Source: Bradyrhizobiaceae bacterium PARB1 (GTDB taxonomy: Bacteria; Pseudomonadota; Alphaproteobacteria; Rhizobiales; Xanthobacteraceae). From it: DNA of 64,000 bases. Under the pieces are notes generated by a model. It saw only the letters and a list, made by a program, of their open reading frames with translations, did no database searches and had not been told where the DNA came from. The stretch is from the NCBI GenBank assembly GCA_002256345.1, contig NKIY01000002.1:372001-436000 (forward strand), in the 5' to 3' direction. Shown here one piece after another: positions 17,576-26,289 of this stretch (position 1 is the stretch's first letter; each line of letters begins with the position of its first letter). The translations under genes were made by a program, and so were the position numbers.

Positions 17576-18088
17576 ATGGCAGATCCATTCATTGGTGAGA
17601 TACGTCTGTTCGGTTTTCCCCGCGTGCCCGACGGCTGGCTTGCCTGTTCCGGTCAGAGCGTGTCGATCGGCCAATATGAGGCGCTCTATACGCTCATCGG
17701 CACCACCTATGGCGGCGACGGCGTGCAGACTTTCCAACTGCCCGATTTGCGCGGCCGCGTGCCGATCGGGCAGGGCGGCACCTTTGTTGTCGGCCAGAAT
17801 GCGGGCGAAGAGCAGCATTCGCTCAGCAACATGGAAATACCGGCGCACAGTCACGGCCTGATGTCGTCGACCACGACGGCAACCGCGGTCACGCCTGGGA
17901 GTTCGCTGCATCTGGCGACGGCCTCATCGACCAATCTTTATGCCCCGGCCGCGGGTGCCGCGCCTTACGCGGTCATGGCTCCCTCGCTTGCGACAGCCGG
18001 CTCAAGCTTGCCCCATGACAACATGATGCCGACAGTCGTCTGCAACTACTGCATCTGTTTTGCGGGTGTGTTTCCATCACCGGGCTAG
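17576..18088 (+). CDS. Phage tail collar domain protein (MdpB-like), copy 2
   Basis: 170 residues. It starts in the canonical way, MADPFIGEIRLFGFPRVPDGW, then LACSGQSVSIGQYEALYTLIGTTYGGDGVQTFQLPDLRGRVPIG, a middle HSHG motif, and the ending HDNMMPTVVCNYCICFAGVFPSPG. It lies 190 bases after copy 1, the largest gap in this gene set, and 24 bases before copy 3. The extra cysteines in its tail are not shared with copy 1. Function is unknown; the fold suggests trimeric fibre-tip or adhesion use. Confidence 0.9.
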   Translation: MADPFIGEIRLFGFPRVPDGWLACSGQSVSIGQYEALYTLIGTTYGGDGVQTFQLPDLRGRVPIGQGGTFVVGQNAGEEQHSLSNMEIPAHSHGLMSSTTTATAVTPGSSLHLATASSTNLYAPAAGAAPYAVMAPSLATAGSSLPHDNMMPTVVCNYCICFAGVFPSPG

Positions 18089-18112
18089 CGATCCCGATCC
18101 GGAGGAGTGCGA

Positions 18113-18655
18113 ATGTCAGAGCCTTATGTCGGTGAAATCCAGGCTTTTGCGTTTCCCTGGGCGTCCGGGGGCATTGCCCCAGGCTGGCTGCCTTGCTCCG
18201 GGCAAGTGCTTCCGGTGCAGCGTTTCGCCTCGCTGTTTGCTTTGATCGGCACGATCTATGGAGGTAATGGCACCACCAATTTTGCATTGCCGAACCTCAA
18301 CGGATCGGTGACCAACAGTCAGGGTACGGGTCCGGGCCTCACGCCGCGCGTTATCGGTGAAACGCTCGGCAGCGCCACGGTTTCACTCATGTCCGATGAG
18401 ATGGCGCGTCATACACACACATTGCAACTTGGCAGCAGCTCCGCGCAAGGCGCTGAACCCGGGCCGGGAGCAGGGACGAACATGGTCGCCATCGACCCGG
18501 CTTTCACCGGCGCAGTGGTGCCGCCAGCGACCACCGTCCTCTCCCCCAACGCCGTCACCAGGACGGGACAGGGTCTGCCGCATGACAATATGCAGCCGAG
18601 CCTGGCGATCGTCTGGTGTATCGCATCCTCCGGGATCTATCCCAGATTCAGTTGA
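18113..18655 (+). CDS. Phage tail collar domain protein (MdpB-like), copy 3
   Basis: 180 residues starting MSEPYVGEIQAFAFPWASGG; ATG at 18113 is preferred over the in-frame GTG two codons earlier because GGAGGAG sits at ideal distance from it. The collar motif reads LPCSGQVLPVQRFASLFALIGTIYGGNGTTNFALPNLNG, then RHTHTL and the terminal HDNMQPSLAIVWCIASSGIYPRFS. LPNLNG replaces the LPDLRGR seen in copies 1 and 2, so this is the most diverged member. Closely spaced to copy 2 and to the GNAT gene, suggesting one transcript. Confidence 0.9.
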   Translation: MSEPYVGEIQAFAFPWASGGIAPGWLPCSGQVLPVQRFASLFALIGTIYGGNGTTNFALPNLNGSVTNSQGTGPGLTPRVIGETLGSATVSLMSDEMARHTHTLQLGSSSAQGAEPGPGAGTNMVAIDPAFTGAVVPPATTVLSPNAVTRTGQGLPHDNMQPSLAIVWCIASSGIYPRFS

Positions 18656-18672
18656 TCCCGGCCCGACCGCTC

Positions 18673-19197
18673 ATGGCGATCGCGACGGACACGGCAAAGA
18701 TCACCATCGTTCCGAGTGCCGCGCATCTCCGGTTGCGTTCCGCATCGGAGGATGACGAACCATTCCTGCGCGGGCTGTTCGATGCGACGCGCAGCCAATT
18801 GGCGCAGGCTGGATTGCCGGTCCCCATGCTCGAGATGCTGCTGGCGCAGCAGTTCCAGCTGCAGCGCAGCAGCTATAAGACGCGCTATCCCGATGCGGTC
18901 TCGCTGATCATGACCAATGGCGAATGCCCGATTGGCCGGCTGCTGCTTTGGTGCGGCGATCAGTCGTGGCATATAGTGGATATCGCTGTGCTGCCGCACC
19001 ACCGCCGCCAAGGTGCAGGAACGGCCGTGATGCAGGGCGTCGAGACTGCGGCGAGGGGACGCAACGTCGCTGCCCTGACCCTGGCGGTCATGGCCGAAAA
19101 TCTCGATGCGCGCCGCTTTTATGCGGGGTCGGGATTTATCGAACCGCCCGCAGCTGCCAGCGCATATCTTGCGCTTGTCAAACGACTGGACGATTGA
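18673..19197 (+). CDS. GNAT-family N-acetyltransferase
   Basis: 174 residues from ATG 18673; an earlier in-frame ATG at 18616 would overlap the tail-collar gene by 40 bases. The acetyl-CoA binding motif A is visible as IVDIAVLPHHRRQGAGTAVMQGVE, followed by TLAVMAENLDARRFYAGSGF, the usual motif B. It lies 17 bases after the third tail-collar gene and is probably co-transcribed. A role in acetylating these or other envelope proteins is possible but not shown. Confidence 0.9.
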   Translation: MAIATDTAKITIVPSAAHLRLRSASEDDEPFLRGLFDATRSQLAQAGLPVPMLEMLLAQQFQLQRSSYKTRYPDAVSLIMTNGECPIGRLLLWCGDQSWHIVDIAVLPHHRRQGAGTAVMQGVETAARGRNVAALTLAVMAENLDARRFYAGSGFIEPPAAASAYLALVKRLDD

Positions 19198-19320
19198 AAC
19201 GCGGGCATCTCCGCTGTGCGGGCGCTCCCAGCCTCGATGTTGTTCGCGCTTCGCCTGACTGTTAGAAGTGCGCGGTCGGGCCGGACGGTTCGATCCGTGC
19301 GTGCGTTCTGGGCACCGTTG

Positions 19321-20583
19321 ATGGTATTTTCTGTAAATTCGAGCCGTTCATCCACCACGATCAATCGCCCGTTCGCGCTCAGGCTGATCGCGGTGCTCCT
19401 GGCCATGACGATCGGTGCGGGCGGCCCGCTCCATGCCGCCAATCAGAGCGTGCAGGGCGCCAAGAAGGTGGTCGAGGAGGGCGGTTACGATACCGATGCG
19501 CCGACCGCGATCCTGATCGAGGCAAGTTCGGGCGCCGTGCTGTTCGAGAAGAACGCCGACGAGCTGCGCGCGCCCTCCAGCATGATGAAGCTGATGACCG
19601 TGGAGGTCGTGTTCGACGCGCTGAAGCGTGGCGACATCAAGCTCACCGACGAATATCGCACCAGCGAGAATTCCTGGCGCAAGGGCGGTGCACCGGCCGG
19701 CGCCTCCACCATGTTCGCGGCGTTGAACAGCCGTATTCCCGTGGCCGATCTCCTCCGCGGCGCCATCATCCAGAGTGGCAACGACAGCTGCATGATCCTG
19801 GCCGAAGCCATGGAAGGCAACGAGGCCGCCTTTGCTGCGCGCATGACAAAGCGTGCGCGCGAACTCGGAATGCCGAAATCGACTTTCGCAAATTCGAACG
19901 GTTTGCCGGACCCCGGCAACAAGATGAGCGTGCGCGAGCTCGGCACGCTGGCACGCCACATCGTCCGCACCTATCCTGAGTTCTACAAGCTTTTCGGCGA
20001 GCGCGAATTCACCTGGAACAAGATCCGCCAGCAGAACCGCAATCCATTGCTCGCGACGCTGGAAGGCGCCGACGGCTTCAAGACCGGCTACACCAAGGAT
20101 GGCGGCTACGGCATGGTCGGCTCGGCCGTGCAGAACGACACCCGCCTGATCGTGGTGGTGAACGGTCTCGAGGACTCCGACGACCGCGCCTCCGCTGCCA
20201 AAAAGCTGCTCGAATGGGGGTTTAAGAACTTCGAGGTGCGCAGCGTGTTCGCCGGCGATCAGCCCGTCGGCTACGCAAAAGTATTTGGCGGCGACCAGGG
20301 CTCGGTGGCGCTGGTCAGCAAGGAGCCGGTCAAGGTGATGGTGCAGAAGAACGGCAACGACAAGCTGATCGCGCGCATCGTCTATAAGGGCCCGGTGCAT
20401 GCGCCAGTGCAGGCTGGCCAGCCGGTCGGCGTGGTGAAAGTCTGGCGTGGCCAGCAGGTCGCCGTCGAGGCCCCGGTCTATGCCGCGGATGCCATCGGCG
20501 CCGGCACCACCATGCAGCGCGCCGTCGACGGCGCCAGCGAACTGATGATCGGCCTGTTCCGCGCCGGCGCCGCAAAGCTGTGA
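19321..20583 (+). CDS. D-alanyl-D-alanine carboxypeptidase (PBP5/6 type)
   Basis: 420 residues from ATG 19321, which gives a normal signal peptide (LRLIAVLLAMTIGAGGPLHA); the open frame continues 35 codons upstream without a convincing start. The three penicillin-binding motifs are present: SMMK at 87-90, SGN at 152-154 and KTG at 254-256, followed by the PBP5 C-terminal beta domain and a terminal amphipathic-type helix (ASELMIGLFRAGAAKL). It trims the terminal D-Ala of peptidoglycan pentapeptides at the periplasmic membrane face. It overlaps the tmk region closely and heads a conserved housekeeping set. Confidence 0.93.
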   Translation: MVFSVNSSRSSTTINRPFALRLIAVLLAMTIGAGGPLHAANQSVQGAKKVVEEGGYDTDAPTAILIEASSGAVLFEKNADELRAPSSMMKLMTVEVVFDALKRGDIKLTDEYRTSENSWRKGGAPAGASTMFAALNSRIPVADLLRGAIIQSGNDSCMILAEAMEGNEAAFAARMTKRARELGMPKSTFANSNGLPDPGNKMSVRELGTLARHIVRTYPEFYKLFGEREFTWNKIRQQNRNPLLATLEGADGFKTGYTKDGGYGMVGSAVQNDTRLIVVVNGLEDSDDRASAAKKLLEWGFKNFEVRSVFAGDQPVGYAKVFGGDQGSVALVSKEPVKVMVQKNGNDKLIARIVYKGPVHAPVQAGQPVGVVKVWRGQQVAVEAPVYAADAIGAGTTMQRAVDGASELMIGLFRAGAAKL

Positions 20584-20585
20584 CC

Positions 20586-21263
20586 ATGGCAGAGACCGGC
20601 AACATTGCGCCCGAACGCGGACGCTTCATCACATTCGAAGGCGGCGAGGGCGCCGGCAAGTCGACGCAGATCAAGCTGCTCGCCGATCGCCTCAATGAAG
20701 CCGGCATCCGCGCCATCGTCACCCGCGAGCCCGGCGGCTCGCCCGGCGCGGAGATCATTCGCCATGTGGTGTTGTCCGGCATGGGCAAGCTGCTCGGCGC
20801 AGAGGCCGAGACGCTGCTGTTCGCCGCCGCGCGCGATGATCATGTCCATGCCGTCATCAAGCCAGCCCTCGATCAGGGCATCTGGGTGCTGTGCGATCGC
20901 TTCTCGGATTCCACCCGCGCTTATCAGGGCCGCCAGGGCAATGTCCCGCCGGAGCTGCTGAAGGCCCTAGAGCGCGTCACTATCGGCGGCCTCAAGCCCG
21001 ACCTCACGGTAATCCTCGATCTCCCCGTCGAGGTCGGCATGGCCCGCGCCGCAGCCCGCCGCGGCACCGGCGTGCCCGATCGTTTCGAGGCCGAGGGCAT
21101 CGCCTTCCATCAGGGCCTGCGCGATGCGTTCCGCCAGATTGCGATGGAGGAGCCGCAGCGCTGCGTGCTGCTCGATGCCACGCTGGCGCCGAAAGCCGTC
21201 GCCAACAATATCTGGGGCGTGATGCGCAAGCGCCTGCTGCACGAGACGGCGGACGCACTATGA
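20586..21263 (+). CDS. tmk: Thymidylate kinase
   Basis: 225 residues. P-loop EGGEGAGKST at residues 18-27, the DR-type motif CDRFSDSTRAYQG that binds dTMP, and a LID-region RRGTGVPDRFE. Phosphorylates dTMP to dTDP for DNA synthesis. ATG 20586 lies two bases after the stop of the carboxypeptidase; a GTG two codons earlier is an alternative. It overlaps the next gene by ATGA. Confidence 0.96.
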   Translation: MAETGNIAPERGRFITFEGGEGAGKSTQIKLLADRLNEAGIRAIVTREPGGSPGAEIIRHVVLSGMGKLLGAEAETLLFAAARDDHVHAVIKPALDQGIWVLCDRFSDSTRAYQGRQGNVPPELLKALERVTIGGLKPDLTVILDLPVEVGMARAAARRGTGVPDRFEAEGIAFHQGLRDAFRQIAMEEPQRCVLLDATLAPKAVANNIWGVMRKRLLHETADAL

Positions 21264-22300
21264 GCAAGAACGATCCCGATATCGCCGTCCCGCATCCGCG
21301 CGAGACCACCGCACTGTTCGGTCATCACGAGGCCGAACAGACGCTGCTCGCGGCCTATCGCGGCGGGCGCATCCCTCATGCCTGGCTAATCTCGGGCCCG
21401 CAGGGCATCGGCAAGGCGACGCTCGCCTATCGCATGGCGCGCTTCGTGCTGGCGCATCGTGATCCCGCTTCAGCGGAGGTGCAATCGGCCGAGACGCTCG
21501 ATCTCGACGACGCGCATCCGGTCGTGCGCCAAGTCGCAGCGGAATCGCATGGCGGCTTGCTCGAAATCCACCGCACCGCCAATGACAAGGGCGTCATGCG
21601 CACCGTCATCACCGTGGATGATGCACGCGAGACCGTGTCGTTCTTCGGCTCCACCGCCGCCGTCGATGGCTGGCGTGTCTGCATCGTCGATACCGTGGAT
21701 GAGCTCAACACCAATGCTGCCAACGCACTGCTGAAGGTGCTGGAAGAGCCGCCGCTGCGTTCGCTGTTCCTGCTCGTCACTCACGCCCAGGCGCGGGTAC
21801 TGCCAACAATCCAGTCGCGCTGCCGTAAGCTGCCTTTGCGTGCGCTCTCGATCGATGACGTCCTCTCCGCCGCCGCTCTCGCCACCGAGCGGGAGGAGGG
21901 CGATCCCGAGCTACGTGATGTCGCCGAAGCCTCGGAAGGCAGCGTGGCCCGTGCCATCAACCTGCTCGGCGGCGGCGCCCTGAAGCTGCACCAGCGCACC
22001 GCGTCGCTGCTGAACACGCTACCCCATGTGGACCCCCGCGAATTGCATGCGCTGGGCGATGCCCTCGGCACGTCAGACCGTGTCGCGCTCGCCGCCTTCA
22101 CCGACAGCGTCGACCGCTGGATCGGCGAACGGCTGCATGCGGACCCAGGCAGCCTGAACGCCGATCTGCCCCGCCTTGCACGCCTCGCGGAGGTATGGGA
22201 AAAGATCGGCAAAGCCGCGCGCGAGACCGAATCCTACAATCTCGAGCGAAAACCCTTGGTTTTCTCGGTATTTGGCCTGCTCGCAGAAGCGACGCGCTGA
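21260..22300 (+). CDS. holB: DNA polymerase III delta' subunit
   Basis: 346 residues. The AAA+ clamp-loader region shows HAWLISGPQGIGKATLAYRMA at the Walker A position, DTVDELNTNAANALLKVLEEPP (delta'/RuvB-like sensor region) and SRCRKLPLR, the SRC motif with the arginine finger typical of delta'. It is part of the clamp loader for beta-clamp loading. The start overlaps the tmk stop (ATGA), and tmk-holB pairing is widespread in bacteria. Confidence 0.95.
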   Translation: MSKNDPDIAVPHPRETTALFGHHEAEQTLLAAYRGGRIPHAWLISGPQGIGKATLAYRMARFVLAHRDPASAEVQSAETLDLDDAHPVVRQVAAESHGGLLEIHRTANDKGVMRTVITVDDARETVSFFGSTAAVDGWRVCIVDTVDELNTNAANALLKVLEEPPLRSLFLLVTHAQARVLPTIQSRCRKLPLRALSIDDVLSAAALATEREEGDPELRDVAEASEGSVARAINLLGGGALKLHQRTASLLNTLPHVDPRELHALGDALGTSDRVALAAFTDSVDRWIGERLHADPGSLNADLPRLARLAEVWEKIGKAARETESYNLERKPLVFSVFGLLAEATR

Positions 22301-22348
22301 CACCATTTTCACGCGGCAGGATCGAATAACTGAAAGGCTTTCGCGCCG

Positions 22349-23899
22349 ATGGCGAATGCGTCGAACAATACCTTCTACATCACCACCGCGATCGCCTATC
22401 CGAACGGCGTGCCCCATGTCGGCCATGCCTATGAGGCCATTGCCACGGACGCGCTCGCCCGTTTCGCGCGGCTCGACGGCAAGGATGTGTTCTTCCTGAC
22501 GGGCACCGACGAGCACGGCCAGAAGATGGTGCAGACGGCGGCGCGCGAAAACCTGCCGGTCGCCGATCTCGCCACCCGCAACGCCGCCCGTTTCAAGGAG
22601 ATGGATGGCGTTCTCAACATCTCTTATGACCGTTTCATCCGCACGTCCGAAGAGCAGCATCATCGCTCCTCGCAGGAGCTGTGGAAACGCATGGCCGCCA
22701 ATGGCGACATCTATCTCGACAGCTATGCCGGCTGGTATTCGGTCCGCGACGAGGCCTATTACGCCGAGGACGAGACCACCGTCGGCGAGGACAATGTGCG
22801 CCGCGGCCCGCAGGGCACGCCGGTCGAGTGGGTCGAGGAGTCGAGCTATTTCTTCCGGCTGTCCAAATATGAGGACAAGCTGCTGGCGCTGTACGAGGCC
22901 ACCGATTTCATCGGCCCGGAATCGCGCAAGAACGAAGTCACCAGCTTCGTCAAAGGCGGCCTGAAGGATCTCTCCGTCTCGCGCACCACCTTCGATTGGG
23001 GCATCAAGGTGCCCGGCGACGACAAGCATGTGATGTATGTCTGGGTCGACGCGCTGACCAACTACATCACCGGCGTCGGCTTCCCCGACGAGAGCGATAA
23101 GGACTGGAAGTACTGGCCCGCCGATGTGCATATCATCGGCAAGGACATCATCCGTTTCCACGCCGTCTATTGGCCGGCCTTCCTGATGTCCGCGGGCATC
23201 CCGGTACAGAAGCGCGTCTATGCCCATGGCTTCCTGTTCAACAGGGGCGAGAAGATGTCGAAGTCGGTCGGCAATGTGGTCGATCCCTTCAATCTCGCCG
23301 AACAGTATGGCGTCGATCAGCTGCGCTATTTCCTGCTGCGCGAAGTCTCGTTCGGGCAGGACGGCAGCTACAGCCACGAGGCCATCGTCAACCGCACCAA
23401 CGCGGATCTCGCCAACGATCTCGGCAATCTCGCGCAGCGCTCGCTGTCGATGATCGCCAAGCAATATGGCGGCGTGCTGCCGGAGCCCGGTGCGTTCTCG
23501 GAGAACGACAAGGCCATCCTTGCCCAGGCCGACGCGATGCTGGAGCAGGCGCGCACCGCCATGGCAACGCAGCAGATCCATCAGGCGCTGAATGCGATAT
23601 GGGCCGTGGTGGCCGAAGCCAACCGCTACTTTGCGGGCGAAGCGCCGTGGGCACTGGCCAAGACCGATCCCGCCAAGCAGGCCACGGTGCTCTACACCAC
23701 GGCGGAAGTCGTGCGTCAGGTCGCAATCCTCGCGCAGCCGGTGATGCCTGCCTCCTGCGCGAAGCTTCTTGATGTCCTCGGCATCCCGGAAGACGCGCGA
23801 AACTTCGCTGATATCCCGACCCGCATCAAGCCGGGCACGCAGTTGCCGACCCCGACCGGCGTGTTCCCGCGCTATGTCGAGCCGGCGGCCGCGAGCTGA
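22349..23899 (+). CDS. metG: Methionyl-tRNA synthetase
   Basis: 516 residues, class I synthetase with HVGH (HIGH) at 23-26 and KMSKS at 302-306, preceded by [12 protein letters not shown]. The insertion where many MetRS carry zinc-knuckle cysteines ([16 protein letters not shown]) has no Cys pairs, so this is the zinc-free short type without a C-terminal dimer domain. Charges tRNA-Met. Located 48 bases after holB, and followed by TatD after 9 bases, an arrangement seen in many alphaproteobacteria. Confidence 0.97.
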   Translation: MANASNNTFYITTAIAYPNGVPHVGHAYEAIATDALARFARLDGKDVFFLTGTDEHGQKMVQTAARENLPVADLATRNAARFKEMDGVLNISYDRFIRTSEEQHHRSSQELWKRMAANGDIYLDSYAGWYSVRDEAYYAEDETTVGEDNVRRGPQGTPVEWVEESSYFFRLSKYEDKLLALYEATDFIGPESRKNEVTSFVKGGLKDLSVSRTTFDWGIKVPGDDKHVMYVWVDALTNYITGVGFPDESDKDWKYWPADVHIIGKDIIRFHAVYWPAFLMSAGIPVQKRVYAHGFLFNRGEKMSKSVGNVVDPFNLAEQYGVDQLRYFLLREVSFGQDGSYSHEAIVNRTNADLANDLGNLAQRSLSMIAKQYGGVLPEPGAFSENDKAILAQADAMLEQARTAMATQQIHQALNAIWAVVAEANRYFAGEAPWALAKTDPAKQATVLYTTAEVVRQVAILAQPVMPASCAKLLDVLGIPEDARNFADIPTRIKPGTQLPTPTGVFPRYVEPAAAS

Positions 23900-23908
23900 G
23901 TTGACGTG

Positions 23909-24700
23909 ATGCTGGTCGATAGTCACTGCCATCTGGATTTTCCCGATTTCGCCGACGATCTCGACGGAATCGTCGCCCGCGCCGAAGCCGCGGGCGTCGG
24001 CCGTATGGTGACCATCTCAACCCGCGTGCGCCGGCTGCCGGCGCTGCTGGCGATCGCCGAGCGCTTTCCGAATGTCTATTGCTCGGTCGGCACCCATCCG
24101 CACAATGCCGATGAAGAAGACGGCATCTCCGCGGACGAGCTGATCGAACTCACGAAGCATCCGAAGGTCATCGCGCTCGGCGAAGCCGGCCTCGATAACT
24201 TCTACGAGCACGGCTCGTCGGCCGCGCAGGAGAGGGGCTTTCGCGCCCACATCGCCGCGGCGCGTGCGACAGGCCTGCCGCTGGTGATCCACACCCGCGA
24301 AGCCGATGAGCAATGCGGCGTCATTCTCGAAGACGAGATGAAGAAGGGCGCCTTCAAGGCGGTGCTGCATTGCTACACCGGCGGCCGCGAGCTGGCGATG
24401 AAGGCCATCGCCATGGGCCTGTCGATCTCTTTCACCGGTATCATCACCTTCAAGAAGTCGCAGGAGCTGCGCGACCTTGCCGCTGAACTCCCGGCCGATC
24501 GCATCATGGTCGAAACCGACGCGCCGTATCTGGCGCCCGGCAAATGGCGCGGCAAGCGCAACGAGCCGTCTTACGTGGTCGAGACTGCAAAAGTGCTCGC
24601 CGAGACGCGTGGCGTGACCTACGAAGAACTGGCGAAGCAGACCACGGACAACTTCTTCCGCCTGTTCAGCAAGGCCTCGTGCGAAAGCAGCGCCGCATGA
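23909..24700 (+). CDS. TatD-family metal-dependent hydrolase/deoxyribonuclease
   Basis: 263 residues with the TatD metal site: DSHCHLDF (H6, H8), LGEAGLD, VIHTREAD, LHCYTGG and ETDAPYLAPG. The family includes 3'-5' exonucleases involved in DNA repair. The start may be GTG 23906 or the directly following ATG 23909. It overlaps the next gene by ATGA. The position between metG and the metallo-beta-lactamase-fold gene is conserved in related bacteria. Confidence 0.94.
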   Translation: MLVDSHCHLDFPDFADDLDGIVARAEAAGVGRMVTISTRVRRLPALLAIAERFPNVYCSVGTHPHNADEEDGISADELIELTKHPKVIALGEAGLDNFYEHGSSAAQERGFRAHIAAARATGLPLVIHTREADEQCGVILEDEMKKGAFKAVLHCYTGGRELAMKAIAMGLSISFTGIITFKKSQELRDLAAELPADRIMVETDAPYLAPGKWRGKRNEPSYVVETAKVLAETRGVTYEELAKQTTDNFFRLFSKASCESSAA

Positions 24701-25494
24701 CGCTGGCGCTCACCATTCTCGGCTCGGGCTCTTCCGCCGGCGTGCCGCGCCCGGCGCTGGGCTGGGGCGCCTGCGACCCTGCCAATCCGAAGAACCGCCG
24801 CCGCCGCTGCTCCATGATGGCAGAGCGCATCGGGCCGGATGGCGTCACCCGCGTGATCATCGACACCTCGCCGGACCTGCGCGAGCAGCTCATCGACGCC
24901 GATGTCGACGACATCGATGCGGTGTTTTTGACACACGAACACGCCGACCAGACGCACGGCATGGACGACCTTCGCTCCGTGGTGTTGAAACGCCGCAAGC
25001 GCATTCCGGTCTACATGAATGCCTCGACGGCGACCGATATCATGCTGCGCTTCGGCTACTGCTTCCAGTCGCCGCCCGGCAGTGACTACCCGCCGATCCT
25101 CGACCGCCTGAGCATCGAGGCCGGCGAGAGCCGCACCATCACGGGCAAGGGCGGCGACCTCACGCTGACGCCGTTCCTGGTCCAGCACGGTAGCATCCCC
25201 GCGCTCGGTTATCGCATCGACGACACCGCCTATTCGCCGGACCTCAATGACATTCCGGAACAAAGCTGGCCCGCACTCGAAGGCCTCGATCTCTGGATCG
25301 TCGACGGCCTGCGCTACGCCCAGCATTCCAGCCATTTCAGCCTGAGCGACGCGCTGTCATGGATCGAGCGCTTCAAGCCGAAGCGGGCAGTGATCACCAA
25401 CATGCATGCCGACCTCGATTACGAGGCAGTCCGCCAGGCCGTGCCGGAGGGCGTCGTCCCCGGCTATGACGGGATGCGGCTGGTGGTGGATTAG
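24697..25494 (+). CDS. Metallo-beta-lactamase-fold phosphodiesterase (PhnP-like)
   Basis: 265 residues. TILGSGSSAGVPRP at the N-terminus and the metal motif THEHADQTHGMDD (H80-x-H82-x-D84) followed by QHGSIPALGYRID and VDGLRYAQHSSHFSL define the PhnP/RNase Z-like group. These act on cyclic phosphate or phosphodiester substrates in the cytoplasm. Translationally coupled to the TatD gene and conserved behind it in alphaproteobacteria, but not next to phosphonate genes here, so a PhnP role is not implied. Confidence 0.9.
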   Translation: MTLALTILGSGSSAGVPRPALGWGACDPANPKNRRRRCSMMAERIGPDGVTRVIIDTSPDLREQLIDADVDDIDAVFLTHEHADQTHGMDDLRSVVLKRRKRIPVYMNASTATDIMLRFGYCFQSPPGSDYPPILDRLSIEAGESRTITGKGGDLTLTPFLVQHGSIPALGYRIDDTAYSPDLNDIPEQSWPALEGLDLWIVDGLRYAQHSSHFSLSDALSWIERFKPKRAVITNMHADLDYEAVRQAVPEGVVPGYDGMRLVVD

Positions 25495-25614
25495 CGGCTC
25501 TACCCACCTCTGCCCAATATCAGCGAATAAGGGGCGACAAGACGGCGGACGGCCGTAATGTTGCTGCAACCGAGCTACACGACAATGCCACCCGGCCGGG
25601 GACTGAGGTGTTGC

Positions 25615-26289
25615 ATGCGCTTGTTGTTGGTGGAAGACGAACTGGAGATGGCCACTGCGCTGACCTCGGCGCTGGCGCGGCACGATGCCGTCATCGATCA
25701 TGTTCCGACGCTCGAAATGGCGATCAGCGCCATCGTCGACAAGATGCATGACGTCATCCTGCTCGATCGCCAGCTGCCGGATGGTGACGGGATCGCCTTG
25801 ATCAAGCATCTGCGCGATCGCGACTATCAGGTGCCGGTCATCGTCATCACCGCGCGCGGCACAATCCCCGAGCGCATCGGCGGGCTCGATCACGGCGCCG
25901 ACGACTACATCACCAAGCCGTTCGCGATCGAGGAACTGCTCGCGCGCATTCGTGCCGTGCTCAGGCGACCGGCGCAGCGCCAGCCGATCCAGGTGCGCAT
26001 CGGCCATCTCGTTTTCGATCTCGACGGCCGACAAGCCGCCGTGTCCGGCGCAGCGCTCGATCTGCCGAGACGCGAATTGCTGGTGCTCGAGGCGCTGGTG
26101 CGTCGCCAGGGGCGCACGGTGTTGCGCAGCACGATCGAGCAGGCCGTCTACAATTATGACGACACGATCCAGTCCAATGCGCTGGACTCGCATATCTCAC
26201 GTCTACGGAAGAAACTGGCAGACGCCAGCGCCGGCGTTGAGATCCATGGCATTCGCGGCGTCGGCTATCTGCTGCGGCCGTGCCCATGA
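25615..26289 (+). CDS. OmpR-family two-component response regulator
   Basis: 224 residues from ATG 25615 (GAGGTG upstream). Receiver domain: acidic pair VEDE, phosphoacceptor D51 in LLDRQLPDGDG, and the KPF switch lysine in YITKPFA. DNA-binding winged-helix from about residue 126 with SHISRLRKKLADA and the terminal IRGVGYLLRP. It overlaps the sensor kinase gene by ATGA, so the two are a cognate pair. Target genes are unknown; the beta-barrel protein just downstream is a candidate. Confidence 0.95.
   Translation: MRLLLVEDELEMATALTSALARHDAVIDHVPTLEMAISAIVDKMHDVILLDRQLPDGDGIALIKHLRDRDYQVPVIVITARGTIPERIGGLDHGADDYITKPFAIEELLARIRAVLRRPAQRQPIQVRIGHLVFDLDGRQAAVSGAALDLPRRELLVLEALVRRQGRTVLRSTIEQAVYNYDDTIQSNALDSHISRLRKKLADASAGVEIHGIRGVGYLLRPCP

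Noticed and set aside
16840..18655. Tail-collar proteins as evidence for a prophage
   Set aside because: No capsid, portal, terminase, tail tube, lysis or integrase gene in the surroundings; flanks are chromosomal genes.
22073..23932. 619-codon open frame antisense to metG
   Set aside because: It runs fully opposite a clear methionyl-tRNA synthetase; long antisense frames are expected at this GC content and it resembles no protein family.
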